Source: ZC4RG29 sp035304385
GTDB lineage: Bacteria > Bacteroidota > Bacteroidia > Cytophagales > Cyclobacteriaceae
Assembly (NCBI GenBank): GCA_035304385.1
Contig: DATGQD010000057.1
Location: forward strand, 1-64,000
Reading direction: 5' to 3'
Length of the DNA: 64,000 nt
Under the pieces are notes generated by a model that was given only the letters and a program-made list of their open reading frames with translations, did no database searches and was not told the origin of the DNA. Shown here piece after piece: positions 63,710 through 64,000 of the stretch. The first letter of the stretch is position 1. The number at the start of each line of letters is the position of its first letter. A program made the translations under genes and the position numbers.

Positions 63710-64000
63710 CTATAACAAACCCAATTCAAGTCGCGCGGCCTCAGACATCATCTCAGGGCTGTAGGGTGGATCAAATGTTACGCGTACGGTGGTGGATCGT
63801 ACTTCGGGAATATCCTCGACCACGTGCTTCACCGCCCCGGCGATTTCGCTGCCGGAAGGACACCCCGGGTTGGTCAGTGTCATGGTGATGGCCACTTCGC
63901 AATTGCTGATGTCGACGCGATATATCAGACCAAGGTCATAGACGTTGAGCGGAATCTCCGGATCGTACACCAATTTGATCCGGTCAATGACTACCTCGGC
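63710..64000 (-). CDS. MIP18/DUF59 family Fe-S assembly protein (5' end cut off)
   Basis: Only the last 96 residues are in the window; the frame stays open through base 64000, so the start lies outside. The visible part (VYDPEIPLNVYDLGLIYRV, TLTNPGCPSGSEI with the conserved Cys, VRVTFDPPYSPEMMSEAARLELGLL) is the DUF59/MIP18 domain of SufT- and PaaD-like proteins that help mature iron-sulfur proteins. Fe-S SUF genes may continue beyond the edge. Same direction as, and 21 bp above, the Rrf2 gene, so Fe-S assembly and cbb3 oxidase are probably one transcript. Confidence 0.88.
   Translation of the reverse strand, partial: AEVVIDRIKLVYDPEIPLNVYDLGLIYRVDISNCEVAITMTLTNPGCPSGSEIAGAVKHVVEDIPEVRSTTVRVTFDPPYSPEMMSEAARLELGLL

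Noticed and set aside
1..64000. CRISPR arrays, insertion sequences, prophage or defence islands
   Set aside because: No spaced direct repeats, transposases, integrases, phage genes or recognisable defence genes were seen on either strand.

Overview
This 64-kb window reads as chromosomal DNA of a member of the Bacteroidota, most likely order Cytophagales (phylum confident, order inferred). The evidence is two very large secreted proteins with type IX secretion (T9SS) C-terminal domains (149-3016 and 17137-21855), several TAnnTTTG-type Bacteroidota promoters, almost no Shine-Dalgarno sequences, type B ribosomal protein L31, a PafA-type phosphatase, DUF4421 and DUF3078 outer-membrane-type proteins, and a fused B12-dependent mutase (IcmF). 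I see no prophage, insertion sequence, integron or CRISPR array. One tRNA gene (Arg, CCG) is present.

Layout. 0-7.9 kb is a minus-strand operon for sugar/sugar-acid catabolism (ketoglutarate-semialdehyde dehydrogenase, aldose epimerase lipoprotein, SDR dehydrogenase, glycerate kinase) ending in a gliding-motility-type T9SS protein. 8.1-11.9 kb (plus) carries a DUF4421 protein, a protealysin-like M4 protease translationally coupled to an emfourin-like inhibitor, and an MFS exporter. 12.0-13.2 kb holds the tRNA, an 837-bp gene-free stretch and a 56-residue lysine/alanine histone H1-like gene. 13.2-21.9 kb (minus) has HrpB helicase, a membrane-anchored ceramidase-like protein and a 1572-residue modular PA14/Ig-like T9SS protein. 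22.2-27.4 kb (plus) has an M28 peptidase lipoprotein and IcmF. 27.4-32.0 kb (minus) has a double universal stress protein, a TPR protein, TypA and an RNA methyltransferase; 32.1-37.0 kb (plus) has a TrmH-family methyltransferase, a four-PAS histidine kinase and an unrecognised secreted protein.

37.0-42.4 kb (minus) is a Wzi/RemB-like outer-membrane protein, an MsbA-type ABC exporter, a small membrane protein and YifB/ComM. 42.6-47.2 kb (plus) is rpmE type B, a GlmU-family protein, holB, hemC and a cyclophilin lipoprotein. 47.2-51.6 kb (minus) has the PafA-like phosphatase and a WG-repeat protein. 51.8-53.2 kb (plus) is a conserved-looking protein of unknown role, convergent with a single-domain response regulator; upstream of the regulator on the minus strand lie an ALDH7 dehydrogenase, a DegQ/HtrA protease and Hsp20. 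57.8-58.7 kb is a DUF3078 protein. 58.7-64.0 kb (minus) is a tightly coupled respiratory operon: a MIP18-family Fe-S protein (cut by the window edge), an Rrf2 regulator with three cysteines, CcoN with a 145-residue N-terminal extension, a CcoO-cytochrome c fusion, two small membrane proteins, then GAPDH.

Most of the window is housekeeping. The least ordinary parts are the cbb3 operon with its rearranged subunits and two unrecognised small membrane proteins, the protease/inhibitor pair, the histone-like micro-gene with its large empty upstream region, and the repetitive T9SS protein. I did not find a clear, wholly new multi-gene system; the cbb3 operon is the best candidate for undescribed biology.
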